Below, one piece after another: positions 21,895 through 31,028 of a stretch of 64,000 bases of DNA; within the stretch, counting starts at the first letter, position 1; each line of letters starts with the position of its first letter. The stretch is from Effrenium voratum (lineage: Eukaryota; Sar; Dinophyceae; Suessiales; Symbiodiniaceae). The stretch covers positions 382,501 through 446,500 of the forward strand of contig CAUJNA010002879.1 in the NCBI GenBank assembly GCA_963377175.1. The letters run 5' to 3'. The position numbers and the translations under genes are program-made. The notes under the pieces are model-generated. The model made no database searches, was not told where the DNA came from, and saw nothing but the letters and a program-made list of their open reading frames with translations.

Positions 21895-22845
21895 CTAAGT
21901 CAAAGGCATGTAGTGCATGTTGACCACAGTTGGCCTGACCCTGGCTGTAGCATCCGTCTTGACCCGCAAGCTCTCCATTGTCTGAGACTCCACACTCGAT
22001 TGCGGGCAGTGCGTTGCAAAAATACCTAGGCAAGTTGAGGTCAAGATAACTCGGGCTGCAGTGTCGCTGTCAGCCAAGACACGGATGCACTTCAGGATCC
22101 TCTCAGAGATGTCTTTCCGCAACTCCTTTTCAAAGGTGGACAAGTCCAAGCCCAGCTGAAGCACTCCCCAGCAGACAAGGTGGGATGCCATTGTGACAGA
22201 AGACCCCGTGCTCAGACTGACGCTGAGTGGTAGTATCCCATCAGCCAGCAGGCCTGCTGGCCTGCTGCTGTCAGGCATGGGCTCGCACCAGTCAAACAAG
22301 ACCTCGAGTGGGTATTTCTCGGTTTCGTTTCCGAAGCCAGTCAGGAATTTTTGCATATTGTCTCGCACAGCATGCAATGGAGGAGCACCCTTGACATGGC
22401 AATCTTCTTGGACTCCGAGCTGCCACAAACGCAGCGGACGCTTCTCATACTTGCCCCCCCCAGCAAACTTTTTGGTCTGAAAGTCCAGGATCGGGTCTGC
22501 TCCAGCAGAAGAGCAGCATAAGGACTCCAAATCTTGAAGCTTCTTCACATATTCATCGCGCAGCGTTTGTGTGCTCAACTGGGCTGACATCCATTCGCAA
22601 ACGTCCACATACTTGGGGTAGCCATCTGGAGTCTTCTGGTCGATTGACTCTTGGAGGAGTTTCATCACATCCTTGAAGATGCTCAGCAAAGCATTTTGGT
22701 GAGGTATGGGTTCTCCAGCACTCATGACTAACTGGCTGCTGGCAGCAGGAACGCAAGTCACTGTTGAATCTGAACCAAAAATCGACTGCCGTGCAAACAC
22801 CAATTCCTCACAATCCTTGCGCAAGAAATAACGAATGGCATTCAT
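21895..22845 (-). CDS. Element gene C: about 316-aa protein, unrecognised
   Basis: Open from 22878, but the first ATG is at 22845 (MNAIRYFLRKDCEELVF); just upstream a GCTAAG|GGAG acceptor suggests either trans-splicing or a 5' intron. The protein is helical with a Cys-rich patch (LESLCCSSAG) and a C-terminal segment DISERILKCIRVLADSDTAA. A SSRPAGLLADG peptide (about 22245-22265) corresponds to an inserted GCAGGCC motif. The stop codon is only 22 bp before the ATG of gene B, so the pair is either polycistronic with trans-splicing (CTTACCTGTCAG lies between) or joined by an unrecognised intron. Function unknown. Confidence 0.7.
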   Translation of the reverse strand: MNAIRYFLRKDCEELVFARQSIFGSDSTVTCVPAASSQLVMSAGEPIPHQNALLSIFKDVMKLLQESIDQKTPDGYPKYVDVCEWMSAQLSTQTLRDEYVKKLQDLESLCCSSAGADPILDFQTKKFAGGGKYEKRPLRLWQLGVQEDCHVKGAPPLHAVRDNMQKFLTGFGNETEKYPLEVLFDWCEPMPDSSRPAGLLADGILPLSVSLSTGSSVTMASHLVCWGVLQLGLDLSTFEKELRKDISERILKCIRVLADSDTAARVILTSTCLGIFATHCPQSSVESQTMESLRVKTDATARVRPTVVNMHYMPLT

Positions 22846-22969
22846 GCAAAGTAGTTGGAGGCTAGGAATCCGCGACACTTTTTCTCCCTTAGCTCATTAG
22901 TGGCCTGCAGGCCTGCAGGCCCAACATGTGGAACCATCGCACAATGCCGGCCATGGCAATTCCCTGTGC

Positions 22970-23800
22970 CTACTCATGGGCATGGTTCTGCAAGAACTCA
23001 TCAACGGCCTGCTTGGTGGTTTTCTCTAACGTGAAGAGTTTGTACCACTCACGCTCCAAATCATCCCGCCAGTATTTGGAAGGCACATTGCCATAGAAGG
23101 CAGCTCTCTTCTGCTCCCAAAGCAACTTGCCATCCTCATTGGCAGGGCAAATGCGGCCAGCAAAAGTCTTGCGAGTGGGCCATGCCTCAATGGGTGGCTC
23201 TTCTTCTTCTTCAGGCTCATCCGCAAGTGAGTTTCTGGCATCCCCATCTTCTGACGGGCTCTGGCTGCAATCATCAGACTTCTGTTTCTTGTGTGCTGAA
23301 CTCGGCCTCTTCATGGCCCGCTTTCCCTTGGTCTCAGCCTGACTTGCCTTGGCCTTGGCCTTGGCCTTCACTTTGGCCTTGGCCTTCGCCTCCTTTGCCT
23401 GAGCCCGACTTGTGTCCAAGCAAGGAAGGTCTGGCTTCTGCTGTGAGTTGCTTTGGTCCGTCTCAGTCTCAGGTGCCACCTGTCCAGCCTTCTTCAAGGC
23501 AGCCAACTCACCCTCCGTGAGGACACCTTTCAGCTGAGTGAAGGTGGGTGTCTCTGCCTCTGGCTCTGTCTCTGCCTGGACAAGCGTGGCCGCTTGAAGC
23601 TCCTTGGTCCCTGCGTTTGGGGTGATCGACTTGTTGGTGGAAGTATCAGCCTTCTCCTCAGGTGCGGCGGTCTCAGCCTGCTGGCCTGCTTCCACTTCAG
23701 CCTGCTGGCCAGCTTCATGGCATGGTGAATCATCTTGGCTGGCAAGTGCATGCTCTTCATCGCTGGTCAAAATGGGAAAGGCCATAGCGCCTCCAAACAT
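22970..23800 (-). CDS. Element gene D: 276-aa acidic/AK-rich protein
   Basis: ATG at 23800 (MFGGAMAFPILTSDEEHA). The N-terminal half is acidic and low complexity, with two AGQQAE peptides encoded by the GCNGGCC motif. About residues 135-180 form a strongly basic stretch with alternating Ala-Lys (AKAKVKAKAKAKA), then KRAMKRPSSAHKKQKSDD, a likely nuclear-localisation or DNA-binding region. The last 75 residues are a compact domain with FAGRICPANED, LLWEQKRAAFYG and SKYWRDDLEREWYKLF. I believe similar FAGRxCP domains are common in dinoflagellate multicopy proteins, but I cannot name a function. A GCAGGCC palindrome lies just downstream at 22903-22920. Confidence 0.75.
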   Translation of the reverse strand: MFGGAMAFPILTSDEEHALASQDDSPCHEAGQQAEVEAGQQAETAAPEEKADTSTNKSITPNAGTKELQAATLVQAETEPEAETPTFTQLKGVLTEGELAALKKAGQVAPETETDQSNSQQKPDLPCLDTSRAQAKEAKAKAKVKAKAKAKASQAETKGKRAMKRPSSAHKKQKSDDCSQSPSEDGDARNSLADEPEEEEEPPIEAWPTRKTFAGRICPANEDGKLLWEQKRAAFYGNVPSKYWRDDLEREWYKLFTLEKTTKQAVDEFLQNHAHE

Positions 23801-23961
23801 GGCCAGACGCAGGACACTTACGATGAAAAGGAGTAAAGTGCTAGCAAGTGAGCCATGTGCCTGCTGAAGCGCAACAAGAAGGCAGCAGGCACAATCTGCA
23901 ATGCGTGTCGCATCAGCATGCTATCACCTCTTTCTCTCTGGCCAGCGTTCGGAACTGTCAT

Positions 23962-25168
23962 CTACCCCCAGGGATCAAAGTCAGGCTCTTGCAACTGGGC
24001 GGCAGGCTTCTTCAACGTCTGCTTGCCTGCAGCTCCTGCTGGCCTGCTGCAGCTTGACTTTTCCTGCTGCTTCGCCCGCTTCTTTGGCCTGCTGCTGCTT
24101 GACTTCTCCTGCTGCTTGGCCCGCTTCTTTGGTTGTGTGTCTGCGGCCTTCTCTGCCCAAGGGTCCTCGAAGTCGGGGCCGGGGGCAGTTGGCGCAGGAG
24201 CTGTCTTGCTGTGCATCCAAGCCAGAACAATGGCAGCGCCAAGTTCAGCAGGGTACAGGCCACTGCCCTTCAACTGGTCAGTTCCGTTGACTTGGACCTT
24301 GCCACCCTTCTTCTTCCTCACCATCAGCTCTAGGTGCTTCTTCTTTTTTCTCCCCGGACAAGTGCAAACTTTCGCAACAGGTTGGAACCACGTCCCTGAG
24401 CACATGAACTTGTACTTCTTCTGGAAAGTCGGCTTCTGCAAGACAAAGGTGCAGCGGTCCACGCAATAGTAAATAAGCCGGGGCCCAATTCCACTGCTGG
24501 CCTGCCGGCCTGAGAAGAACATGTCCATGCAGGCTTCCAACTTCTCCAGCCAAGGCTCCAAAAATGAGAAGAGGCAGGAGCCGGCTGGGTTTTCCAGGCA
24601 TGCAAAGACACCCCGCGCAAGAGCCAAAATGAACAGCATGAGGGCAGCCAAGGCGATGGAGTTCCCGTTCTGGACAATGGCTGAGTCCTCCTTGCCCCCA
24701 AAGTTGCCCTTGGTGCGCTGAGTGACTGAGCTGCAAGCAAAAGTGAAAGTCTTGCATTCAGGCGCCAACGTGCACAAACCTCCATCGCGAATTCGGGCCA
24801 CAAGGGTGCCTGCCTGGAGCAGGCCTGCTCGTGTTGTCACGCTGGCATTCCCATCCTGCAGGTAGTCGTAGGACTCAGCTGAGAAATTCTTCTCCAAGGC
24901 TGCGTTCTTGACAGAGTTTGCCACAGTGAACACCTCGACGCAGTCCAAGTCCCTGGTCTGGTTTGCGATGGCGCTGCTGTCCAAGAGCTCATGCAACGTA
25001 ACCCCTGCCACTTCCATGTTGCCCATGCGACCCTTCACAATGGTGGCAAACATTCCCACCACAAATGCCCTATCCAAAAAAAGCAATTCCTGAGCCCATG
25101 CTCCAGCTGACTTGCGTGTGGCGCATGTACCTATCACTCACTGCCTGCATCGCACCTGCGTGGCTCAT
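23962..25168 (-). CDS. Element gene E: putative cytosine-methyltransferase-like protein, frameshifted
   Basis: Starts at ATG 25168 (MSHAGAMQAVSDRYMRH) and runs until a 7-T homopolymer (A7 at 25076-25082 on plus), where one extra base shifts the frame; deleting one T gives 401 aa. Motifs in order: VEVFTVANSV (position of an FxGxG-type strand), then LCTLAPECKTFTF (a Pro-x-Cys in the motif IV place), QNGN, a hydrophobic helix, and CLENPAGS (in the place of the ENV motif VI), then KYKFMCSGTW and a Cys/His-containing segment. This order recalls a large dinoflagellate protein family with LEQP or ENP that looks like divergent C5-methyltransferases. The canonical PCQ and ENV are not preserved, so catalysis is doubtful. 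The C-terminus has two KKRAKQQEKSSSSRP repeats. Confidence 0.65.
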
Positions 25169-25204
25169 ATTGTTCTTGCCTTCCAAGCGTGCGAGCCTGC
25201 TGGC

Positions 25205-25819
25205 CTATCGAAACCGGGCTAGCAATTGCCAGCAGGATCTTGGCAAATTGGGAAAATAAGCATGTCCTTCTGGCGCAGGCTCAAAAACTTGTGACTGCTG
25301 CTCCAGCCAGCTCAAGTCGAAAACCCTGTACGACCTATCCCAAAGCAATGCTCTTACAGCCTCTGCTGCCTTTGGCAGTGCGAATTTAGTGCGGCAAAGC
25401 GCCTCCAATGCAAATTACATGGCAATCTGTTTGCTGGACAAAGGCACCATGGCATGCACAGTCTTGGGCACTTGGCCTTGAACACGCACTATGCGCTCCG
25501 GTGTGCACACTAGCAGTGGAGGCTGGCTCAAGTTCAGATCGCGGACGTACATCTTCAAGCAACAGTAAGTGCCCTCTGCTTGGACAGTCTCGTTCATCAG
25601 ATCTTTGTGACTTTTGCTCAAATCTCTTCCCTGCAACAAAGTGAAGCAATGTGGAACTTCTTGCTGGCCTGCTGGCCTGTCTGCTGCGGGCGCTGCGCGA
25701 GGCCGGAAAGCATTGGACAGCTCCACGCCAATTGGCTGCAGCCAGTCCTTGAAGTTCCGCACAGCGGACACGTGCCGAGTCACGAGCTCCTCCTGGCGCT
25801 TCCCATTGCGGCTGTCCAA
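25205..25819 (-). pseudogene. Element gene F: about 200-aa protein with in-frame stop
   Basis: Two open pieces in the same frame (25418-25819 and 25205-25414) are separated only by a TAA at 25415-25417, reading SSKQIAM-stop-FALEALCRTKF. Both sides look coding (YCCLKMYVRDLNLSQPPLLV before, WDRSYRVFDLSWLEQQSQVF after). The 5' start is unclear: a competing frame, NIKAAVARFVEAKVWTAAMG, runs out of the adjacent subterminal repeat, suggesting a second frame break near 25800 or an unseen splice. The stop is 36 bp before the ATG of gene E. No function recognised. An in-frame DRPAGQQE peptide derives from the GCAGGCC motif. Confidence 0.6.
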
Positions 25820-25864
25820 ACCTTGGCTTCCACAAAACGGGCCACAGCCGCCTTGATGTTTGGG

Positions 25865-27119
25865 CTTGCAGCTTAGAGTTGATGCAGGCCTGCAGGCCTA
25901 CATCCATTCAAACCCTGCCCATGCGAATCTGAAAGGCAAACAACATGAGAGCAACACAGGGGGAGGGTGCAGTTGAAGACTGCCACAGTGCATTGATTCA
26001 ATGCAGGGAGGGGCCACTTGTTCAGTGGCATGAGCAGCACTTGTTCAGTGCTGCCCCACCTTGATGTTGGGGCCTGCTGTTTAGAGTTGATGCAGGCCTG
26101 CAGGCCTGCACGCTTTCAGATTCTGCACATGGGGATCCTGAAAAAAGAGACTCTCAGAGCAACACAGGGGGAGGGGCACTTGAACAATGCCACACTGCTC
26201 TTATTCAGCGAAGGAAGGGGCCACTTGTTCAGTGGCAAATTAGCAGTGTTCAGTGCTGCCCTGCCTTGATGTTTGGCCATGAGGCTTGCAGCTTAAAGTC
26301 GATGCAGGCCTGCAGGCCTACATCCATTCAAATCCTGCATATGAGAATCTGAAAGGCAAAAAAAACCGAGCAGCAAAGAGGAGGCTGAACTTGACACACT
26401 GCACTGGTTCTGCGCAGGGAGGGGCCACTTTTTCAGTGGCACTAGCAGCACTTGTTCAGTGCTGCCCCGCCTTGATGTTTGGGCCTGCAGCTTTGAGTTG
26501 ATGCAGGCCTGCAGGCCTGCATCCTTTCAGATCCTGCCCATGGGAATCTGAAAGGCCAAAACAAACAGAGCAACAAAGGGGGAAGGCTGAACTTGACACA
26601 CTGCACTGGTTCTGTGCAGGGAGGGGCCACTTGTTCAGTGGCACTAGCAGCACTTGTTCAGTGCTGCCCCGCCTTGATGTTTGGGCCTGCAGCTTTGAGT
26701 TGATGCAGGCCTGCAGGCCTGCATCCTTGCTCCTGCCCATGGGAATCTGAAAGGCCAAAAAAACAGAGCAACAGAGGGGGAAGGCTGAACTTGACACACT
26801 GCACTGGTTCTGTGCAGGAAGGGGCCACTTGTTCAGTGGCACTAGCAGCACTTGTTCAGTGCTGCCCCGCCTTGATGTTTGGGCCTGCAGCTTTGAGTTG
26901 ATGCAGGCCTGCAGGCCTGCATCCTTTCAGCTCCTGCCCATGGGAATCTGCAATCCTTTCAGGCCCATGGGAATCTGAAAGGCAAAAAACAGAGCAACAG
27001 AGGGGGAAGGCTGAACTTGCCACAGTGCACTGGTTCTGTGCAGGGAGGGGCCACTTGTTCAGTGGCACTAGCAGCACTTGTTCAGTGCTGCCCCGCCTTG
27101 ATGTTTGGGCCTTCAGCAT
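25865..27119 (-). repeat. Right subterminal hairpin-repeat array
   Basis: Six or so units of the same repeat as 13269-16190, in reverse orientation. The outermost unit (26990-27119) is nearly identical to the outermost left unit. Each unit keeps the two GAACA-loop stems and the GCAGGCCTGCAGGCCTGC palindrome. Confidence 0.9.
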
Positions 27120-27268
27120 GGAGTCGGTGTAGATGATGCTAGCAGGCACCCTCACCCAGATTGCCCGCACATTTGCTACCCATGCCATATCCACAGCACA
27201 TCCACACCAGCAATTTTTTGTATTTAAGATTGCTGCTCTGTGTATTTAAGTTAGCTTTTGGACACTTT
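27120..27268 (-). repeat. Right terminal inverted repeat
   Basis: Reverse complement of 13120-13268. Ends GCTTTTGGACACTTT against the flanking CCAT. Confidence 0.9.
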
Positions 27269-27272
27269 CCAT
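27269..27272 (+). repeat. Right target-site duplication CCAT
   Basis: Directly after the right TIR; matches 13116-13119. The predicted empty site would read ATTGACCATGTTCTTG. Confidence 0.65.
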
Positions 27273-29272
27273 GTTCTTGTTTTTGGTCATTCGCAGTTTG
27301 AGCCCTTCTGGACGCGAAACTGCTTTCCAACTCGTATCCCAGTAGAGGATTTATTTTTTTTGGGGGGGGGGCGCTTTTTTGTTTTTGTGTTTTCAGGCCT
27401 TTTTGGATACCCACCGTTTGCCTAGTTGTTGTTTCACTCACTTTACGAGTTTTTGGGTTTACACCTCTTGGGAAGACCATTTTAGCGCTAAATATGAAGT
27501 TTGGACTTGTTGCGTGCCATCCACTCAAGAAGTGAGTTCCATAGTGTCTATTCAAAAATGTTTCCCATCGACGTTGCAGTGGCCTTGTCCAAGTCTGGTC
27601 ACCAATCCTTTCCTACTGGTACCAATAGATGCACCCTACTAGTGAGTGTTTGTTTTTTTGCCGAGGGCTTTTCATCATTGGGGCGCAGGGGGTATTTGTC
27701 CCGAAGGAAACAGGTACGTTGACCGGTGTTTACTCTTAAAGGCCCAAAGGAGAGCACAATGACATTAAAAAAGCAAAGCCTCCTCATTGTGAGCATTTTT
27801 CTCGAATGGCGGTTGTCTCCCTTCAGGCTCTGGATGGGTTTGCGAGGTTTACCGTGGAATCCATCCTTACTTGGAAAGTCTGAAAGCCAGGAAATTATGC
27901 GGCCGTTTCAGCAGGTTTCGAGACGAGCCTAAACCGAAGTCTTTTTGAATTGACTAGGACCTGGCGTTGTGAGCTGAGATGAGAAATCAGAAGCAACAGG
28001 ATTGTCTGCTGGCGCCACTGGCGCCACTACACCTAGGCTGAAGTAAACTTAATCGCCAAAGCGCATCGAACACCAGAAGCGCCGTCCCAGTGAGCAACCT
28101 GACACACACACACACACATGGTCATGGGTCAAAATCCCGTACCCCCAATGAACATCCCAATCCCCACTAAAATAGGTTCTAAAATGGGTGGTGCACCTAA
28201 TTACCCCAAAATGGGATCCCATTGGTTTTGACCCACAGCCACATCGTGAGGCCTTTGGGACATTTGTTGTTTTGCGAACCACAGACTGGCAAGCATGCTT
28301 TTCCATGGCCGCACGCGGTCGACGTGGTTTTTTGATTTGTCAAATTCCGCGCAGGCAAAATCATCACCGTCGCAAGTGCCCTGGCTTGAACTAAGGCGCA
28401 GGGTCTTGTGGGCTTGTGGCACACATGTGACCTGGTGTGTGCATTGGCAGACGCGGCTGGCCACCCCTGGGAAACGAGGGCCTGTCAAGTAGCAAGCTTG
28501 AGAATTTGAATTCATCGAAGCAGGACGCGTTTATGAGGGCGTGATTCTCAGCGGACGCACAGTCAGGCACTTTGCATTGGGCTTAGTTCGAATTTCCAGC
28601 TGTTAGCAACCTGGGATGCCTTCAAAGTGGACATTTCGTAGTGAGAAAATCATTTGTCCCGAAGCAGTCAGCAGCACGAGCCGCGAAGAGAACTGGCACG
28701 TCGTTTCGCGTCAAACGCCTGGGCAACTGCTTTCCAAACACGGACCGCGCCCTTGGTGTTCCGTATAAGCAAGCATGTTCATCGGCAAATCGTTGCATGG
28801 GTGCATCTTAAGATAGAGAACCCCAAGATTCAGAAGTTACCTGTTCCCATTGCTTTCCCTTCAAGCCGAAGTAAGACCCACTGAATCCGCAACACCCACA
28901 TGCAGCAAGTGCCGCATTTGAATTTCTTCATAGGCCGGGCTTGGTGATGGAAGCGGTTCGTGGATTATCAGTCGATTCAAAGGCACAAGCACACGCTTGT
29001 TTCAGCGAGCCTGCAAGATGTACAAAATAGGTGGTACAATTCGGTTTTTCCTAACTCTGTATTATGGCTCTTTCAGGGAGGAACAAGCCACGAAGTCAGA
29101 GCAACACGCCAAGTTTAGGAGGGTATCGGGAACCAGCCCTTTTTGCACATGAGACCGGGCGGGGGGGGGGGGGGGGCGGGGGGGCGGCGGGGGCGGGGTT
29201 GTGTGCGCACCAGGGTGCGCTGGTGGGCACTCGGTTTTCCATGTCCTCTTTTAAACACAACCTGCATAACTT
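27273..29272. other. Intron-like stretch, no gene supported
   Basis: Remainder of the intron that holds the 14-kb element. Short frames only. A GC-rich frame at 28654-28884 was considered too weak. A run of 16 or more G lies at 29158-29176. Confidence 0.4.
29158..29200 (+). repeat. Poly-G tract
   Basis: Long G run interrupted by single C bases (GCGGGGGGG, GCGGCGG). Confidence 0.85.
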
Positions 29273-29379
29273 GCTGGTGCTCAGTAGGGAATGAGGGAAT
29301 GGCACCTATCAACCATCCCTTGTGGTTTCCTTTAAGGGGACCCCAAGGTTCATTCCCTCATTCCCTACTGAGCACCAGC
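29273..29379. repeat. Foldback element, family I copy 2
   Basis: The best-preserved copy: GCTGGTGCTCAGTAGGGAAT at the left and its exact inverse at the right around a 50-bp centre with TCCCTTGTGGTTTCC. Confidence 0.9.
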
Positions 29380-30040
29380 AAGATAATTGTGTCAGTCGCC
29401 TTTTTAACTGACCGTGCGAGGGCCAGTTTCTCCGCTGACTAAGGTAGCGAACGTCAGGCCGGCCCAGATCTGTCGCATGGCTGGGGTTTGTCTCAGGGCG
29501 GAAGGAACGGAACCCCCTTGGATGTCCCCCCTCCCCCATTTGCTCCGGCTCAGCCAGCCCCACCCTGTTGTGTGAACTCTGGGCCTTTTTCCATGAAGCA
29601 GAGGGCTTCACCATTGCCCTCCTCCTCCAAACAGATCCCCGGTTCTGTGGCACCCGTTTTCCCAGGCTCACCACGAAGGGCGTTTTTTTTGTTCTACCGC
29701 TCGGATCACTGCTTGAAAGTGCATGCTGCTGGTTTCCCAAAAAAGGTGTTCTTTGGGGTCACCGGTTGCCACTGGGATCCTTCCCTCTTGGAGGGTATAT
29801 GGTTTAACGGGGGCTTCCAGACAGAACTACTTCATGAGACATATGAGACTACTTCATTTTGCAGGGGTTCACCTCATCTCTACACCCCACTTGCCAGCTA
29901 CTTTTTTGGGACAAGCCCTCATCTTTGGGCCTGCCACATTTTGAGCCAACACTCCCCCACCGCCCCCCCTCCCCCCCGCAGTCCCCCCACCCCCATGAGT
30001 CATGCGAGACCTCTCTCTCGCGCGCGCGAGATCTTGCCAG

Positions 30041-30130
30041 GGCAAGGCCACGCTGCTTCAGCTGGTGGCGGGGGTTCTCACGCCCTCGGCGGGGCACGTC
30101 TTTGTGCCGCCCCACTTGAGCATCCTGCAG
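30041..30130 (+). CDS. ABC transporter exon (Walker A remnant and following strand)
   Basis: Thirty codons after a TTGCCAG|G acceptor: GKATLLQLVAGVLTPSAGHV then FVPPHLSILQ, with a GC donor (CAG|GCCGGG). GK-A/S-TLL-x-L-x-AG is the second half of the P-loop and its helix; SAGHVFVPPHLSILQ is the strand leading to the Q-loop. Phase 0 at both ends, joining directly to 30758. This is the clearest ABC ATPase signal in the window. Confidence 0.78.
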
Positions 30131-30162
30131 GCCGGGAGTCAAATTTGGTGGTCGACCAGTGA

Positions 30163-30271
30163 CTAGGTCCCCCGTATTTCCCTTTTACCCGTTTGTTGGG
30201 GAGGGTTCCCCTACTAAAATAGACTACAAAAAAGAGTACCCTTATTCTAAACTCTCTACTGGAGGACCTAG
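30163..30271. repeat. MITE family C copy 2
   Basis: CTAGGTCCCCCGTA...CTACTGGAGGACCTAG, internal CTACTAAAATAGACTAC and TACCCTTATTCTAA. Confidence 0.85.
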
Positions 30272-30289
30272 ATGATGATTTATGTTTTT

Positions 30290-30415
30290 TTAGAGCGTAC
30301 TTCTTTGGAGATATGTGTTTTTTGAAAAACCTGGGTTTGGAGGGTAAATACCTCCTTTTTTGTAGAGGGTCGACATCATATCATACCCTAAAAAAGAAGG
30401 TATTGGGTGTAAGGG
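30290..30415. repeat. MITE family B copy 4
   Basis: GGTAAATACCTCC, AGAGGGTCGACATCATA, and the terminal GGTATTGGGTGTAAGGGG variant. Confidence 0.75.
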
Positions 30416-30757
30416 GAACTCTTAATTGGTGGTTTGGATTTGGGGATGTGAAGCACCGCTTCACCAACCACCAACCCAAACCACCAACTGGGGGGGGGGG
30501 GAAGCTGAATTGGAGTCTGCGTGGGTGAAAATCTGAATCCTTATGCCAAATGGTTTTCTTAAAGTCTCAGCAGTGTCCCACTACAGGTTAGGGTTGTGGT
30601 TCAGCTGGGAGGGCCGTGGGTTCAACCATTGACTCAGTTCTTCAGTGGCACCGATTCTTTTTCCCCCTCTTTTTTGGTGGCTGCCCCACTAAAAATGGTC
30701 TTCCCCAACAAAGGTTCCCTTTTTTTCCAATCTCGCTGAACAACTGAGTTGACCGAG

Positions 30758-30838
30758 GTGGTGGACACGCCGAATTTCTTGCCAGAGAGCTTGAAGCAGA
30801 ACCTGATCTTCGGGGTGCCGGACGACGACCTGAGCTTG
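30758..30838 (+). CDS. ABC transporter exon (Q-loop region)
   Basis: Twenty-seven codons, VVDTPNFLPESLKQNLIFGV then PDDDLSL. The pattern P-x-FLPESLKQNLIFG is the segment after the Q-loop (usually F-x-G-[ST]-[IL]-x-x-N-[IL]-x-FG). The Q-loop Gln itself is the last residue of the previous exon (ILQ|VVDTP). Acceptor CCGAG|G, donor GC (TTG|GCGACT), phase 0. Confidence 0.78.
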
Positions 30839-30916
30839 GCGACTGAGCTTCTTTTCCCGGCCCCCCTGAAGTGGCTTTTAATACACCCGGTGGAAGACTT
30901 CTGATGGGTTCCATGT

Positions 30917-31028
30917 TGCTTGGCTCAACCTGCCCTCCGGTTCAACTTAGCTTTTTAGCCGTTTCGTGTTCAGTGGCAGTGTCCATTTGACCCACTAAAA
31001 GTTAAACCTTTTAGTGGACAGGCTCAGT
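30917..31028. repeat. MITE family D copy 2
   Basis: GGTTCAACTTAGCTTTTTAG and CCACTAAAAGTTAAACC as in copy 1. Confidence 0.7.

Larger units (their letters stand above)
13120..27268. mobile_element. 14.1-kb terminal-inverted-repeat element with six genes
   Basis: The first roughly 150 bp at 13120 recur as the exact reverse complement ending at 27268, with a single mismatch that I can see (A/G within the GGGTRCC at about 13240). Both ends start AAAGTGTCCAAAAGC and are flanked by CCAT. Inside each end lies an array of repeats of roughly 200 bp in mirror orientation (13269-16190 and 25865-27119). The centre carries one plus-strand gene (16992-18188) and five minus-strand genes (18903-25819). It sits in an intron of the ABC transporter gene. 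The size, TIRs and short target duplication suggest a cut-and-paste DNA transposon, but no gene could be matched to a known transposase. Polinton-type hallmarks (polymerase B, retroviral-like integrase) were not seen. Confidence 0.85.

Noticed and set aside
24278..24803. Minus-strand frames of about 158 codons overlapping gene E
   Set aside because: Alternative frames of the same coding strand; composition and motif content favour the gene E frame.
13120..27268. LTR retrotransposon or Polinton
   Set aside because: Ends are inverted, not direct, repeats; no reverse transcriptase, protease, integrase, polymerase B or capsid-like sequence was read in the genes.
12132..30130. Restoring the Walker A loop by a small exon within the giant intron
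   Set aside because: No GPxGS-like exon with splice sites could be found by eye; left open rather than guessed.
30585..30640. tRNA-like boxes (GGTTCAGCTGGGAGGGCC, GGGTTCAACC)
   Set aside because: No cloverleaf could be built and the acceptor stem is missing.
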